In this document: positions 9,925-20,279 of the stretch, piece after piece | How positions within the stretch are numbered: position 1 is the first letter of the stretch | How the letters are laid out: the number at the start of each line of letters is the position of its first letter | Assembly (NCBI GenBank): GCA_040954595.2 | Contig: CM082577.2 | Location: forward strand, 13,950,001-14,014,000 | DNA from: Balanoglossus misakiensis | Taxonomy: Eukaryota; Hemichordata | Direction of reading: 5' to 3' | Length of the DNA stretch: 64,000 nt | Notes under the pieces: model-generated | Seen by the model: the letters and a program-made list of their open reading frames with translations, nothing else | Databases searched by the model: none | Told to the model about the DNA's origin: nothing | Position numbers and translations under genes: made by a program

Positions 9925-12900
9925 ATAATAATAATAATAATAATTTATTTGTATAGCGTCAGTATCCACAAAAAATGTGATCAATGACGCTCAAAGCAAA
10001 AGTACAATACAACAAATGGCTAAAAAACAGATTTAAAAAGTAAAGTTTTAACATTTGATTTAAAAACAGATAAGTCTGGTGCCTGGCGAATGGTGAGTGG
10101 AAGATTATTCCAAAGAATTGGAGCAGCAACAGTAAAAGCACGATCACCATAACTCTTGGTGCGTGATCGAACAGGGCAGAGTTTGAACTGATCAGCTGAC
10201 CTTAAATTGCGACATGGAACATATAGATTAGTCATGCTAGAAAGATAGATTGGACCAAGTTTATGAATGGATTTAAAAATGAGAACTAACATCTTAAAAA
10301 CAATACGCTCTGTAACAGGTAGCCAGTGCAACTGATACAAAATTGGAGTGATGTGACAGGTGATTTTAGAACGAGTTACAATTCTAGCAGCAATATTCTG
10401 AACGCGTTGGATACGGTTGATTGAATACTTCGGGAGCCCAAATAAAAGTGAATTACAAGAATCAATTCGAGACGTAATGAATGCATGAACTAATTGCTCT
10501 GTAGCTGAATGAGATAAATATTTGCGGATAAGCGCAATGCGACGTAAATGAAAAGTGGCAGAGCGGCAGATCTGTCCAATATGTGGCTTCATTGTCAGAC
10601 AAGAGTCAAGGATCACTCCAAGGCTCTTAGCCTGACAATGGACGGGAATCAGAGAATCGCCAACACGAAGTTCTGAAATCCCTCTAGCAGACAGATCACC
10701 CAAAATACCAGAGAAAATAACAAATTCAGTCTTTTCATCGTTTAAGCACAAGAAGTTTTCAGACATCCAAAACCTAACATCAGAAATACAAAGTTCAAGA
10801 TTTGAAACAGTTCTTGCTGCGTTGTCTTTACTAAAAGACATATAAAGTGAAGAGTCATCTGCATAAAAACTATAAAGACAACCATGACTTTGAACTAATT
10901 CACCTAATGGAGACGTGTACATATTGAAAAGTATGGGACCAAGAACTGATCCCTGTGGTACCCCAGTGTCGAGCGGATAAAAAGGTGATTGGGTGGAATT
11001 TACAAGTACACACTGACTACGATTGGAAAGGTATGACTTAAACCACATGAGAACAGTATCTGAGAGACCGAAGCGGTCTCTTAAGCGATTGAGTAAAATG
11101 GTATGGTTCACAGTGTCAAATGCTGCGGAAAGATCGAGTAATACCAAGAAAACATCTCTTTTTTCATCAAGAGCAAGCAAAATGTCATTTGTTACTTTGA
11201 GGAGAGCAGTCTCAGTACTGTGTCCTGGCTTGTAAGCAGATTGCAAAGGCTCGTCCAATGAATGGTTGACAATGTGAGAAGTCAGTCTCTTGGCAACAAT
11301 ACGTTCCAGGATCTTCGACAAAAACGGCAGGTTGGATACAGGACGGAAATTTTTGAGAACTTCATGATCAAGAGATGGCTTTTTAAGTAGAGGTTTAACG
11401 ATGGCTTCCTTGAAATGAGGAGGTACAGCACCATACTGCAGAGAGTTATTGAAGATTTCTGTGATATGTGGTAACAAAACTTGTAAAATGTCAGAATGTT
11501 TGAAGATCTTGGTAGGAATCGGATCAAGGCGACAAGTAGATGAAGGCGATGCACGAATAACCTTGTCAATTTCATCAGCTGTTGTAGGCTCAAAGGCATT
11601 AAGGCGACAATCGGATTTCAATTCAGTTTGTGGTTGTGAATGATGTCGAATGGAATTGCCCATATTTATAGTTAGTGATTTTACGCGATTAATGAAGAAT
11701 TTTGCAAAACGATTTGCTAATTCCAGAGAATCATCATGTTTTGGTAGTACAGTGGATGTGTTATTGTGACCAAGCAGTCCCTTTACGACCTTGAATAATA
11801 GTTTTTGGTTACCTGAGCACTCGTCAACAAGGCCGACATAATGGTTCTTTTTAGCAGCATCCACAAGGCGAACGACGTCGGTCCGACAGGCCCTGTAAAT
11901 CTGGCGATGTACTTCCAACCTAGATTTTCTCCACATTTTTTTTTCTGCCTTCATTCTTTTCAACCGGGCATCGATGATTGACTGATTAATCCATGGCACT
12001 GGTCGCCTATTTGGCACTAGTCTCACACGGGTTGGTGCATGGCGATCAAATATATCGCTAACAGTGTTTTTAAGCAAATCCCAATTAGTAGATACGTCAG
12101 CATCGGGTTGAAGGCGGATGGATGCAGATAATTCAGCAGCGAAACCATTAGCGGAAAAGGATTTCATATCCCTTGATGTAACAGATTTACGCGTGTTTCT
12201 AACGTAAGAGTAATTGCGTATTGAGAATAACACTGGGAAATGATCAGAGATCGCATGGATCGGTTCAACTCGGACATCAGCGATGGTACTGTCATCAGCA
12301 CGAGTAATGATATGGTCAATAGTATGGCCAGCACGATGTGTAGGAGAAGTTATCAATTGACTCATAGAAAACGACTCCAGAATGTCATGATATTTCCGGG
12401 CATTTGGGCAGTTCAGATTGTCAATATGAAAATTGAAGTCGCCAGTGATGACAAGAGGGGCGTTGTTGGTGAGATGAGAAGACAAGAAGTCAGTGAAGTC
12501 ATTAACGAAGTCATCAACAGTGAAACCATTTGTTTCATTCGGAGGAGGACGGTAAACCGTGGCTAGTGTGATATGCGACGATGGAGTTTTTATACGTACC
12601 TCCATTAATTCAAACGACTTGATTGAGGTAGAAGGTGGACATTGTGACACTAACAGTGAAGATTTAAAAATCGTAGCGATGCCTCCCCCACGACCTTTAC
12701 GCGGAACACTGATGATGCTATAGCCTGGTGGCAGAGTTTCATTGATGAGGGATGAATCACTGTCATCGTCACGAAGCCACGTTTCAGCAAGCATTAAAAC
12801 TTCCAAATGACAGTCTTGCAGGAATTCGTTGATAGCTGTGGATTTATTGCACAATGATCGACAGTTCATGAAGGCGCAGCGTAGAACATTTCTTGGATGC

Positions 12901-13107
12901 TGATCGATGGATGGCTTCGTGACAGGAGATAAGTCGACTGGAATATTGTGTGATTTGTCTTTCGCTGGAACAAAACCAGTCTGAGACTGATTATTGTTAT
13001 GCAGTAGTTCGCCATGGCTATTTGAATATTCAGTAGTATGAATCCTGAGGAGATTACCATAGACTAGAGGTTTTCTGAAAATATCCAGATTTCAAGACAA
13101 GAAATTA
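9925..13107 (-). mobile_element. L2/CR1-like LINE with intact ORF
   Basis: A minus-strand LINE. The 3' end is the (ATA)n/(ATT)n tail at 9925-9943, followed in the element by a short 3' region. The 5' end is taken at 13107, where an unrelated inverted-repeat MITE starts (13108). The coding frame is open from about 13094 to 10020, upstream of the first good methionine (12869). The copy may be slightly 5'-truncated, because LINE ORF2 proteins of this type often start further upstream. The absence of internal stops suggests recent insertion. Confidence 0.85.
10020..12869 (-). CDS. LINE endonuclease/reverse transcriptase (949 aa, intact)
   Basis: The protein nicks DNA and performs target-primed reverse transcription of the LINE RNA. 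It opens with MNCRSLCNKSTAINEFL and LMLAETWL, the first strands of an APE-type endonuclease. It continues with VITGDFNFHID and, near residue 210, AISDHFPVLF (catalytic Asp-His). The reverse transcriptase shows FRPVSNLPFLSKILERIV, VLLDLSAAFDTVNH, GVPQGSVLGPILFNMY and FYADDSS, with the catalytic YADD near residue 668. The wording of these blocks is typical of L2/CR1-group LINEs. The frame stays open for about 75 codons upstream of this Met (to about 13094), so the true start may be earlier or lost. Confidence 0.9.
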   Translation of the reverse strand: MNCRSLCNKSTAINEFLQDCHLEVLMLAETWLRDDDSDSSLINETLPPGYSIISVPRKGRGGGIATIFKSSLLVSQCPPSTSIKSFELMEVRIKTPSSHITLATVYRPPPNETNGFTVDDFVNDFTDFLSSHLTNNAPLVITGDFNFHIDNLNCPNARKYHDILESFSMSQLITSPTHRAGHTIDHIITRADDSTIADVRVEPIHAISDHFPVLFSIRNYSYVRNTRKSVTSRDMKSFSANGFAAELSASIRLQPDADVSTNWDLLKNTVSDIFDRHAPTRVRLVPNRRPVPWINQSIIDARLKRMKAEKKMWRKSRLEVHRQIYRACRTDVVRLVDAAKKNHYVGLVDECSGNQKLLFKVVKGLLGHNNTSTVLPKHDDSLELANRFAKFFINRVKSLTINMGNSIRHHSQPQTELKSDCRLNAFEPTTADEIDKVIRASPSSTCRLDPIPTKIFKHSDILQVLLPHITEIFNNSLQYGAVPPHFKEAIVKPLLKKPSLDHEVLKNFRPVSNLPFLSKILERIVAKRLTSHIVNHSLDEPLQSAYKPGHSTETALLKVTNDILLALDEKRDVFLVLLDLSAAFDTVNHTILLNRLRDRFGLSDTVLMWFKSYLSNRSQCVLVNSTQSPFYPLDTGVPQGSVLGPILFNMYTSPLGELVQSHGCLYSFYADDSSLYMSFSKDNAARTVSNLELCISDVRFWMSENFLCLNDEKTEFVIFSGILGDLSARGISELRVGDSLIPVHCQAKSLGVILDSCLTMKPHIGQICRSATFHLRRIALIRKYLSHSATEQLVHAFITSRIDSCNSLLFGLPKYSINRIQRVQNIAARIVTRSKITCHITPILYQLHWLPVTERIVFKMLVLIFKSIHKLGPIYLSSMTNLYVPCRNLRSADQFKLCPVRSRTKSYGDRAFTVAAPILWNNLPLTIRQAPDLSVFKSNVKTLLFKSVF

Positions 13108-13189
13108 AAGGTATACAGTCACCTCCAATTTACATATGCCGATTATATGGCTGAAATGGCATATTGAAGCGTTTAAAGAACATATTGTG
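13108..13189. mobile_element. Left half of small MITE split by foldback element
   Basis: It begins with AAGGTATACAGTCAC. The matching inverted end, GTGACTGTATACCTT, lies at 20370-20384 on the far side of the foldback element. Without the foldback and one GTG copy, the MITE would be about 184 bp. It encodes nothing. Its last three bases (13187-13189, GTG) are the left copy of the foldback's target duplication. Confidence 0.65.
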
Positions 13190-13602
13190 TAGACCATGAG
13201 CCAGTAGGGGTTTACCTCCCCCCCCCGGGGGAATTTTTGAGACAATGTTTTTCTGAAAGCCTATCATATACTGAGTAAAATTCACTTTGTTTGCCATCTG
13301 GGCACCGGGGCGTTTTCGAGTTATTGGCTTCTAAATTATATTGGGTAACGTATGTAGAAAAGCCTAAAAGTGCATATAAATTGACGTAGGGGGGTAAATT
13401 AGTCTTGTAAAATACTGTCTCTCTGAATGTATACCTAGAACAACAGGGAAGTGTTTGGTATCAAAAGAAAGCTTAATAAACAAGCTTTCCATTAATTACA
13501 AAATTAAAGTGATATGACAAATCATGACATCATAGTGACGTCATAAGTCAAAATACCCTTACGAAAATGGTGTTCTGTTCACCTATAATTTGTATAAATG
13601 TG
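13190..13602 (+). repeat. Foldback outer arm, left (copy 1)
   Basis: 413 bp of unique outer-arm sequence, the near-perfect inverted complement of 19864-20276. One difference is visible: GTGATATGAC here against a complement reading GTGATTTGAC in the right arm. It includes a C9-G5 tract near 13217-13230. The passenger retroelement begins immediately after it. Confidence 0.9.
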
Positions 13603-13623
13603 GAAGAACGGGGTGGAGGTGGG

Positions 13624-13861
13624 AAAGACGACGTGACCTGGCTCAAGCAGAGAACTGAATGAATGAATGAATGAATGGGGAAACAAAGGACGGCCAGTCT
13701 GACGCTAAGGGCCGTGTGCACAGGCCAAGCTGATTGGTCAGAAACGAAGCAGTAAAGGTCAGCACCAGCGGCGCTGATTGGTCGAGGAAATGGAGGTGGG
13801 GCTAGTGAAGACCACCTCGGTGTGTTCACAAAAAACATCTGTGACACAACACAGATTTTAC
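13624..13861 (-). repeat. 3' terminal direct repeat of passenger (copy 1)
   Basis: About 238 bp, nearly identical to 16591-16825. It differs by a 3-bp indel near the CCAAT box and by a few substitutions. It contains a GAAT tetranucleotide run and two CCAATCAG boxes on the minus strand. Confidence 0.85.
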
Positions 13862-14253
13862 TTTGTGAAACACACCACGCTGGATTGAGATAGAAGTAAG
13901 GCTTTTAATACCCGAACAAGAAACTCGCTTAACAAAACTTAATAAATTACAGAGAAAAACACAAGTGTCAATAAATGAACAATAAAACTAAAATACACTA
14001 GTCTAGCTATTCAAATAAAAAACGCTAATCTAAAATTGGGAGGGGGCCCCTTCAGTCAAGCGGTCGAACCTGGCCCTGTGGGTGGATCCATCCTGACAGG
14101 CCGAAATGTGAGGGAGGTTGTGCACTTCCCGAGAGATGGGGGTCAGGATGAAATCCAAGGCCCAAAACGAAGGAAGAATGACTGAAGTTGACCCCCAAAA
14201 TAAAGGGAAGTGGAAAAGAGGAAATGGGGTGAGATGTTGGAAATGCTGGGAGT

Positions 14254-14957
14254 GGGATCCTGGGGGACGGGTCGACCGTGCGAGCCCAGGTGGGAGCGTG
14301 GAACGAATGAGACAATGGAAAGATGTCACCCAAGGGATCATAACATGATGCGGCTTGGGGGGGAGGGGGGTCCTGGGGGACGGGTCGACCGTGCGAGCCC
14401 AGGTGGAAACAGGTGGAATGAATGAGACAATGGAAAGATGTCGCCCAAGGGATCATAAAATGATGCGGCTTGGGGGGGAGGGGGTCCTGGGGGACGGGTC
14501 GACCGTGCGAGCCCAGGTGGGAGCGTGGAACGAATGAGACAATGGAAAAATGTCACCCAAGGGATCATAAAATGATGCGGCTTGGGGGGGGAGGGGGTCC
14601 TGGGGGACGGGTCGACCGTGCGAGCCCAGGTGGGAGCGTGGAACGAATGAGCCCAAGGGATCATAAAATGATGCGGCTTGGGGGGGAGGGGGTCCTGGGG
14701 GACGGGTCGACCGTGCGAGCCCAGGTGGGAGCGTGGAACGAATGAGACAATGGAAAGGTGTCACCCAAGGGATCATAACATGATGCGGCTTGGGGGGGAG
14801 GGGGGTCCTGGGGGACGGGTCGACCGTGCGAGCCCAGGTGGAAACAAGTGGAACGAATGAGACAATGGAAAGATGTCGCCCAAGGGATCATAAAATGATG
14901 CGGCTTGGGTGGGTGTGGTTCTGGGGGACGGGTCGACCGTACGAGCCCAGGTGGCAT
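14254..14957. repeat. ~113-bp minisatellite in passenger (copy 1)
   Basis: About seven tandem units carrying GGACGGGTCGACCGTGCGAG and CCAAGGGATCATAA. One unit is shortened to about 94 bp. The strong G/C strand bias makes long proline-rich or glycine-rich open frames on both strands, which are not genes. Confidence 0.9.
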
Positions 14958-15005
14958 GTGGTAAAACAAGAAAAAGGAGGTAAACTTATCAGAAGGCAAG
15001 CGCGA

Positions 15006-15273
15006 GAAGAAACACTCTCGAATGACTGGCAAGCACATGAAAAGCATGACGCAAGGAGGTAACGGAGGTTCTAAAAACAACTGGTAACAGTCACTAGACC
15101 ATCTACCTAAGTACTGAATTAGGTGATCGGGGATGCGAGACGAAGCAGCCGTGGAAAGAAACACTCTCGAATGACTGGCAAGCACAGGAAAAGCATGACG
15201 CAAGGAGGTAACGGAGGTTCTAAAAACAACTGGTAACAGTCACTAGACCATCTACCTAAGTACTGAATTAGGT
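15006..15273. repeat. Two 150-bp-period direct repeats after the gag-like ORF (copy 1)
   Basis: A block of about 118 bp occurs twice (15156-15273 and 15006-15123). It starts on the coding strand with CCTAATTCAGTACTTAGG, so the ORF stop codon lies in the first copy. The two blocks differ at only a few bases. Confidence 0.85.
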
Positions 15274-16518
15274 GGGTCGCTGTTTGCCCGAGCAATTGCC
15301 CTGGGCTTTGCTGTGGTCGCCGGAGAAGCAGATGGAACAGCAATGGGCGAAGGAACAGTTATCTTTTTTACAACCCGTGGGCGAATTGAAATTATTGCAG
15401 AGTTCTTTATCCTGATGGAAAACGCGGGGACGTCCCTGCCGGTCCTGTGATGGCGGTTGCGGTGGTGCGGAGATGGAGTTAACCGATTTCCTGCTGCCCG
15501 GAGCGAGTTGCGGACATATCTCGGTAGCGTGGGCTACACTTCCGCACAGGTTGCACAGCACTGCTCGCATGCCGGAGAAAATAGAACAATATAAAGTAGT
15601 GTCCCGGCGAGACCAATCCACTTTTATGTTATGGTTTTGCAGCAAAGCCGCGGCCCTAGCGGAAAATGCACGATGGTACTCATAAAAGGCCAAGCCACTA
15701 AAACGACGCGACATGTCGACTAAATCTCGTTGGTATGAGTCCAGTTCTTCACGGCGATTCGGATAAGCCTCGCACATAACATTTTTATAAACCGAAAAGG
15801 CTAGAATGAATTCTTGGATTGTAAGCGAGCGATGAACTCGAGTGTCGTGTAAAGGTCGCAGCGACAGGGCCTCGTCGCCGATAACAATGTGACGCTGGCT
15901 ATCGTTGAAGCTGTACCCCGGAATGAGCAGGCATGCCAAATTGACGTCCTTACCTGCGAGAATATCTCGACGAAGGGAGGGTGATACCAGTTCGACGTGC
16001 GGTAAATTTTCCGAGGAGATACCGCGAGAACGGAGCAGGTCATTGGTAGCGCCAGAATGGTTGTTGTTGTTAGTGGCCGAGCCGCGGCCGCCATCTTGGA
16101 AAGCGTTGGTGTGTACGTTTTGCTCCATAGGCGGATGTGACGTCACCGGCGATGACGTCATGGGTGCGTTGTTGCTGAACCCTGGATTTTGCTGTTCCAA
16201 AACTAAGCGCGTCAGGTTGTTGACAGAGTCTTGCAGAGATGTAAACATGGAAGTAGTTACATAATTGTTTTGCTGCTCTTGCCTACTGCCTTGGGGGACG
16301 TCGGAAAATTCAGGAGAGGAACGACGATCGGCTGGAACTTCGTTGTTGTAGCCCTGAACAGAAGTCGCACAGTTCTCAGTGACCAGTCTATTCAGATCGG
16401 TGGTACTCGGCGACGCAGACACGGCATCCGGTGTCGCTGAAGAACGGGATTGAGCTCGGGTAGTCGGTCTAACGTACGGCTGAGCTGTTGGGACTCGTGA
16501 TCGACGTCTGGCGGGCAT
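15268..16518 (-). CDS. Gag-like protein of passenger retroelement (416 aa, copy 1)
   Basis: The ATG at 16518 opens a very basic start (MPARRRSR). An earlier in-frame ATG lies in the terminal repeat, but 16518 is more likely because it follows the leader. Residues ~1-190 are low-complexity and Gln/Asn/Ser-rich. A compact region follows at ~200-340 (SLTIQEFILAFSVYKNVM), as expected for a capsid-like fold. The C-terminus has cysteine/histidine clusters: CNLCGSVAHATEIC, a zinc-knuckle-like motif, and CNNFNSPTGCKKDNCSFAHC followed by CSIC...H....C, a CCCH-type finger. Such C-FN-G-C fingers are familiar from DIRS/Ngaro-type gag proteins. Role inferred: RNA-binding coat protein. No enzyme is encoded. 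Identical in length and content to 56726-57976. Confidence 0.7.
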   Translation of the reverse strand: MPARRRSRVPTAQPYVRPTTRAQSRSSATPDAVSASPSTTDLNRLVTENCATSVQGYNNEVPADRRSSPEFSDVPQGSRQEQQNNYVTTSMFTSLQDSVNNLTRLVLEQQNPGFSNNAPMTSSPVTSHPPMEQNVHTNAFQDGGRGSATNNNNHSGATNDLLRSRGISSENLPHVELVSPSLRRDILAGKDVNLACLLIPGYSFNDSQRHIVIGDEALSLRPLHDTRVHRSLTIQEFILAFSVYKNVMCEAYPNRREELDSYQRDLVDMSRRFSGLAFYEYHRAFSARAAALLQNHNIKVDWSRRDTTLYCSIFSGMRAVLCNLCGSVAHATEICPQLAPGSRKSVNSISAPPQPPSQDRQGRPRVFHQDKELCNNFNSPTGCKKDNCSFAHCCSICFSGDHSKAQGNCSGKQRPT

Positions 16519-16590
16519 TTTTCTTCGGTTAGAACACGTAACGACGAAGAGTGAAAACACAGGTTGAAATGGAGGAGTTACGTAGTAAAT

Positions 16591-16825
16591 AAAGACGACG
16601 TGACCTGGCTCAAGCAGAGAACTGAATGAATGAATGAATGAATGGGGAAACAAAGGACGGCCAGTCTGACGCTAAGGGCCGTGTGCACAGGCCAAGCTGA
16701 TTGGTCAGAAACGAAGCAGTAAAGGTCAGCACCAACGGCGCTGATTGGGCGAAATGGAGGTGGGGCTAGTGAAGACCACCTCGGTGTGTTCACAAAAAAC
16801 ATCTGTGACACAACACAGATTTTAC
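16591..16825 (-). repeat. 5' terminal direct repeat of passenger (copy 1)
   Basis: 235 bp. On the coding strand it starts GTAAAATCTG and forms a small hairpin (ATCTGTG...CACAGAT). It carries two CCAATCAG boxes (complement at 16741-16748 and 16697-16704), a plausible promoter for the gag-like ORF, whose ATG lies about 70 bp beyond the repeat. Confidence 0.8.
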
Positions 16826-17060
16826 TAAATGTGAGGTTTTGCAAAACACGTCTCTGAGCAATTGTACTGATGAAAACTGTGATGTGTTTGGTATCAACAG
16901 AAAGCTGATTGAGTAAAGTATCTAATTATTGCAAAATATTGATATAATAATCAATTACGTCATCATTACGTCATACTTCCAAGTACCCTAACCAATTAGT
17001 GACTATGATGACAAGTTATTACCCTAGGAGATAGGTGCCTTTAAATAAAAAAATTGGTAA

Positions 17061-19620
17061 GGAAGGTTTGTGAAGTCCATTCTATGTAAAAAATGGTGCT
17101 GATTCCAAAAAAAGGCAGTCTTATTGACCCCACCCAAGACAAAATTGCCATTTTGGCACTTTTTAACCCAAAAAAGGTCATTTTTAGAAAACACTAAAAA
17201 CACACTGTTTTCGTCACATTCGAAGATCTGATGACATATGATATGCCTATTCTATGTAAAATTTGGTTGATATTACGAAAAAAGCAGTCTAACTGACCCC
17301 AAACGAGACAGAATTGCCTTTTTGACCATTTTTTGCCCAAAAACGTCATTTTTAGACAAAACTTAAAACACACTCTTCTCTTCATATTGATTGATTTGAT
17401 GATATATGGAAAGTCAATTCTATGTGTAAATTGGTGACTATAAAACATAAAGCAGTCTTTTTGACCCCAATCAATACAAAAATGCCATTTTTGGCCACAT
17501 TTTTGAGGTCAAATAAGGTCATTTTTACAAAAAAAACTAAAAACAAACTGTTTTCTTCATATTCAGAGATCATGTGATATAATATAATTTCTGATTTTGT
17601 ATTCAGAACGAAGAGGATACATGTTAACAATCTATCCGGAGCTGGTATAGATGTACTTAAAAAAATTATACCATGTTGGCATGTATAACCGACTTATAGT
17701 ATACAGTGTGAATACATGGATCGTCTCGTTTTATTGTTGAGTTCCATTTTAGGCTAAATGTGCCTTTCAATATCATCAATTCAACTGATATCATATGGTA
17801 TGACATTTTAAATATGCAAATATAACATCAAAACTCAAAAGGCAAAAACACCAATTATTTTGTTTTCTGAAACAGACAATTGTTGACTAGAAGATGGCTT
17901 AGTGGCAATTTTGTATTGAGTGGGGTCTTAATAAGACTGTTGCGTTGGTATCAGCATATTTTTTGCAAAAAATGGACTTTCCATTCATAATCAAACATTT
18001 AAATACGAAGAAAACAGCTTGTTTTCATTTTTTCTTGAAATGACCTTTTTGACCAAAAATGGCCAAAATGACAATTTTGTAGGGCTGAAAAGAATTTTTT
18101 TTTTGGAATCGGCTCCCATTCAACAAAAATGGACCTTCTCCGTACATCATAAGATCTGAAAATAAAGAAAGAAGTTTTCAAACAGTTACCTTTTTTGAGC
18201 AAAGTGGCCAAAATGGCATTTTTTCCCTCTGTGGAGTCAGTAAGAGTGCTTTTTTGGAAAAATCGCTACTTTTAAGATAGAATGGACTTTTATTTATTAT
18301 TAGATCACCAAAGGGAAACAAATAGCATGTTTTTAGTATATTCTAAAAATGACCCTTTTTGGGCAAAAAGTATTTTCATCTTCATTGAGATCAATAAGAT
18401 TGCTTTTTCTAGAGTCAACAGCAATTTTTCAATAAATGGACTTTTCATACATGATCAAATTTCCAAATATAAAGAAAAACGTTTGCTTATTTCTTAAAAT
18501 GGCCTTTTTGGGCAAAAACTTGCCAAAAAACGCACTTTAATCTTGAGTGGCGCCAATAAACCTACTTTTTTGAATACCTACCAAATTTTACACAAGGTGG
18601 GTATACAATACATTATCAGATCTCCGAAAGTGAAGAAAATATATAAGTTTTGAGTGTTTTCTAAAAATGACATTTTTGGGGCAAAAAGTGGCAAAAATGG
18701 CACATTTGCCTTGAGTGGGGGTTAATAAGGCTGCTATTTCTGGAATCAGAACTATTTTACATAGCATAAACTTTTCATATATCACATGATCTCTGAATAT
18801 GAAGAAAACAATTTGTTTTTAGTTTTTTTGTAAAAATGACCTTTTTTTACCTCAAAAATATGGCCAAAAATGGCATTTTTTTGTATTGATTGGGGTCAAA
18901 AAGACTGCTTTATGTTTTATAGTCACCATTTTACGCATAGAATTGACTTTCCATATATCATCAAATCAATCAATATGAAGAGAAGAGTGTGTTTTAAGTT
19001 TTGTCTAAAAATGACGTTTTTGGGCAAAAATGGTCAAAAAGGCAATTCTGTCTCGTTTGGGGTCAGTCAGACTGCTTTTTTCGTAATATCAACCAAATTT
19101 TACATAGAATAGGCTTATCATATGTCATCAGATCTTCGAATGTGATGAAAACAGTGTGTTTTTAGTGTTTTCTAAAAATGACCTTTTTTGGGTTAAAAAG
19201 TGCCAAAACGGCAATTTTGTCTTAGGTGGGGTCAGTTAGACTGCTTTTTTCGTAATATCAACCAAATTTTACATAGAATAGGCATATCATATGTCATCAG
19301 ATCTTCGAATGTGACGAAAACAGTGTGTTTTTAGTGTTTTCTAAAAATGACCTTTTTTGGGTTAAAAAGTGCCAAAATGGCAATTTTGTCTTGGGTGGGG
19401 TCAGTTAGACTGCTTTTTTCGTAATATCAACCAAATTTTACATAGAATAGGCATATCATATGTCATCAGATCTTCGAATGTGACGAAAACAGTGTGCTTT
19501 TAGTGTTTTCTAAAAATGACCTTTTTTTGGGTTAAAAAGTGCCAAAATGGCAATTTTGTCTTGGGTGGGGTCAATAAGACTGCCTTTTTTGGAATCAGCA
19601 CCATTTTTTACATAGAATGG
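17061..19620. repeat. Satellite-like ~170-bp tandem array of foldback (copy 1)
   Basis: Units repeat about every 165-170 bp. Recurring words are TTCTATGTAAAAT, AAAGCAGTC, GACCCCA, AAAATTGCCATTTTGGC and GGTCATTTTTAGAAAACAC. Three units lie in one orientation (about 17079-17585) and about eleven in the other (about 17960-19610). The innermost copies are most diverged and the arm copies are almost identical. The short ORFs listed by chance in this array are not genes. Confidence 0.9.
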
Positions 19621-20279
19621 ACTTCACAAACCTTCCTTACCAATTTTTTTATTTAAAGGCACCTATCTCCTAGGGTAATAACTTGTCATCATAGTCACTA
19701 ATTGGTTAGGGTACTTGGAAGTATGACGTAATGATGACGTAATTGATTATTATATCAATATTTTGCAATAATTAGATACTTTACTCAATCAGCTTTCTGT
19801 TGATACCAAACACATCACAGTTTTCATCAGTACAATTGCTCAGAGACGTGTTTTGCAAAACCTCACATTTATACAAATTATAGGTGAACAGAACACCATT
19901 TTCGTAAGGGTATTTTGACTTATGACGTCACTATGATGTCATGATTTGTCAAATCACTTTAATTTTGTAATTAATGGAAAGCTTGTTTATTAAGCTTTCT
20001 TTTGATACCAAACACTTCCCTGTTGTTCTAGGTATACATTCAGAGAGACAGTATTTTACAAGACTAATTTACCCCCCTACGTCAATTTATATGCACTTTT
20101 AGGCTTTTCTACATACGTTACCCAATATAATTTAGAAGCCAATAACTCGAAAACGCCCCGGTGCCCAGATGGCAAACAAAGTGAATTTTACTCAGTATAT
20201 GATAGGCTTTCAGAAAAACATTGTCTCAAAAATTCCCCCGGGGGGGGGAGGTAAACCCCTACTGGCTCATGGTCTAGTG

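Larger units (their letters stand above)
13603..16825 (-). mobile_element. Passenger retroelement in foldback copy 1 (gag-only, DIRS/Ngaro-like?)
   Basis: A 3223-bp insertion in the left arm, flanked by TAAATGTG on both sides (13595-13602 and 16826-16833). The uninterrupted right arm has this octamer once. In coding (minus) orientation the order is: a 235-bp direct repeat (16825-16591), a leader, a CCCH-type gag-like ORF (16518-15268), two 150-bp-period repeats, about seven minisatellite units of ~113 bp, an AT-rich 3' region, the second direct repeat (13861-13624, 238 bp), and a 21-bp tail (13623-13603) absent from the first repeat. There is no reverse transcriptase, RNase H or recombinase. 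The ORF's zinc-knuckle style recalls tyrosine-recombinase retrotransposons, but a B1 copy of the tail expected for split direct repeats is not seen. Confidence 0.75.
13190..20276. mobile_element. Foldback element, copy 1 (7087 bp, with passenger retroelement)
   Basis: The ends are perfect inverted repeats, TAGACCATGAGCCAGTAGGG and its complement, flanked by GTG on both sides (13187-13189 and 20277-20279). The arms are long. The left arm runs 13190 to about 17585 and is interrupted by a retroelement at 13603-16825. The right arm runs about 18778-20276. The outer ~650 bp of each arm is unique sequence; the inner part is a tandem array with a period of about 168-170 bp, inverted between the arms. 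The loop (about 17586-18777) holds more diverged units of the same family. No transposase is encoded. The layout matches the foldback class (Drosophila FB, sea urchin TU), but I do not recognise the family. The copy at 52968-60054 is its exact-length inverted duplicate. Confidence 0.9.

Noticed and set aside
13548-13847. 99-codon ORF beginning MSQMFFVNTP (also 16578-16844, 56400-56666, 59397-59696)
   Set aside because: It lies in the terminal direct repeat, occurs in both repeats with different ends, and includes the tetranucleotide run; not a separate gene.
14254-14957. CRISPR-like array
   Set aside because: Units are ~113 bp without unique spacers and lie in an animal retroelement; it is a minisatellite.
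14030-15203. Proline-rich and glycine-rich ORFs on both strands (also 58041-59214)
   Set aside because: Shadows of the ~113-bp minisatellite in the passenger element; no start context, no domain.
17194-19112. Several 65-84 codon ORFs in the foldback interior (also 54132-56050)
   Set aside because: They arise from the tandem ~170-bp units and are repeated with them; composition is Phe/Lys-rich noise.
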